Shown one piece after another: positions 5,639-5,751 of a stretch of DNA of 5,751 nucleotides (its first letter is position 1; each line of letters begins with the position of its first letter). Source of the DNA: Planctomycetaceae bacterium (lineage in GTDB: Bacteria > Planctomycetota > Planctomycetia > Pirellulales > Thermoguttaceae); contig JAISBG010000099.1 of assembly GCA_031266315.1 (NCBI GenBank), positions 1-5,751 on the forward strand. The letters are read 5' to 3'. A program made the translations under genes and the position numbers. The notes beneath the pieces were generated by a model that was not told where the DNA came from, made no database searches, and saw only the letters and a program-made list of their open reading frames with translations.

Positions 5639-5751
5639 CTATATGCTTTTTCCTGCCAACACCGTTGGGAAGAAAAAAGCGCTGTGTCTTTTTTCCACCA
5701 ACACCGTTGGGAAGAAAAAAGCGCTATGTCTTTTTTCTGCCAACACCGTTG
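5639..5751. repeat. 42-bp tandem repeat array (runs off the window)
   Basis: Units begin at 5657 (CAACACCGTTGGG...) and 5699, and a third starts at 5741 and is cut by the window end. The two full units share 39 of 42 bases, and all three differences are transitions. A partial copy precedes the first unit (about 5639-5656). Each unit contains a small hairpin CCAAC-ACC-GTTGG and an A/T stem GAAAAAAG/CTTTTTTC around an 8-base loop. The array abuts repeat copy B. The period is a multiple of three and five of the six frames appear open, so an ATG at 5643 followed by a 14-residue repeat (ANTVGKKKALCLFS) is probably a by-product and not a gene. Confidence 0.8.

Noticed and set aside
5657..5751. CRISPR array
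   Set aside because: The repetition is head to tail over the full 42-bp unit with no unique spacers between repeats, so it is a simple tandem repeat.
5643..5751. Start of a repetitive small protein (ATG at 5643, 14-residue repeat ANTVGKKKALCLFS)
   Set aside because: An AGGA lies 11 bases upstream, but it belongs to the repeat end of copy B. Nearly all frames of the array are open, so the frame carries no coding signal by itself, and the end is outside the window.

Overview
The window reads as a stretch of chromosome from a Planctomycetes-type bacterium. The main hint is the PurQ protein, whose opening block (LILRAPGTNCD) and length of about 250 residues I associate with planctomycetes. Weak or absent Shine-Dalgarno sequences and AT-rich gaps with structured repeats are compatible with this. 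The phylum is an inference from memory, not a search result.

Layout: positions 1-275 (minus strand) hold the first 91 codons of hemL (glutamate-1-semialdehyde 2,1-aminomutase, tetrapyrrole synthesis), cut by the window edge. Positions 276-721 are an AT-rich divergent gap with a plausible hemL promoter and an inverted repeat able to form a 13-bp stem in the hemL leader. Positions 722-1480 hold purQ, the glutaminase subunit of FGAM synthase. Positions 1481 to about 1706 hold a structured repeat (copy A) that starts at the base after the purQ stop. Positions 1707-1879 carry a good sigma70-like promoter and a 20-bp palindrome. Positions 1880-5341 encode a 1153-residue, GTG-initiated fusion of a fatty acyl-AMP ligase, an acyl carrier protein and a PLP-dependent alpha-oxoamine synthase. 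Positions 5331-5636 hold a complete second copy (B) of the repeat, whose left terminal inverted repeat supplies the stop codon of the fusion gene. From about 5639 to the window end there is a 42-bp-period tandem repeat.

How the parts work together: hemL and purQ are housekeeping genes with no evident link to the fusion gene, which has its own promoter. The fusion protein looks like a self-contained assembly line. The ligase would activate a free fatty acid as acyl-AMP and load it onto the internal ACP. The C-terminal domain would then condense the acyl group with an amino acid, losing CO2, to give a long-chain alpha-amino ketone of the sphingoid-base kind. Chain length and amino acid cannot be read from the sequence.

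The most unusual non-coding signal is the A/B element. It has near-identical 28-29 bp terminal inverted repeats, nested internal hairpins with compensatory changes between copies, no coding capacity of its own that I can see, and insertion exactly at gene 3' ends. It behaves like a miniature mobile element or a family of structured 3'-end repeats.
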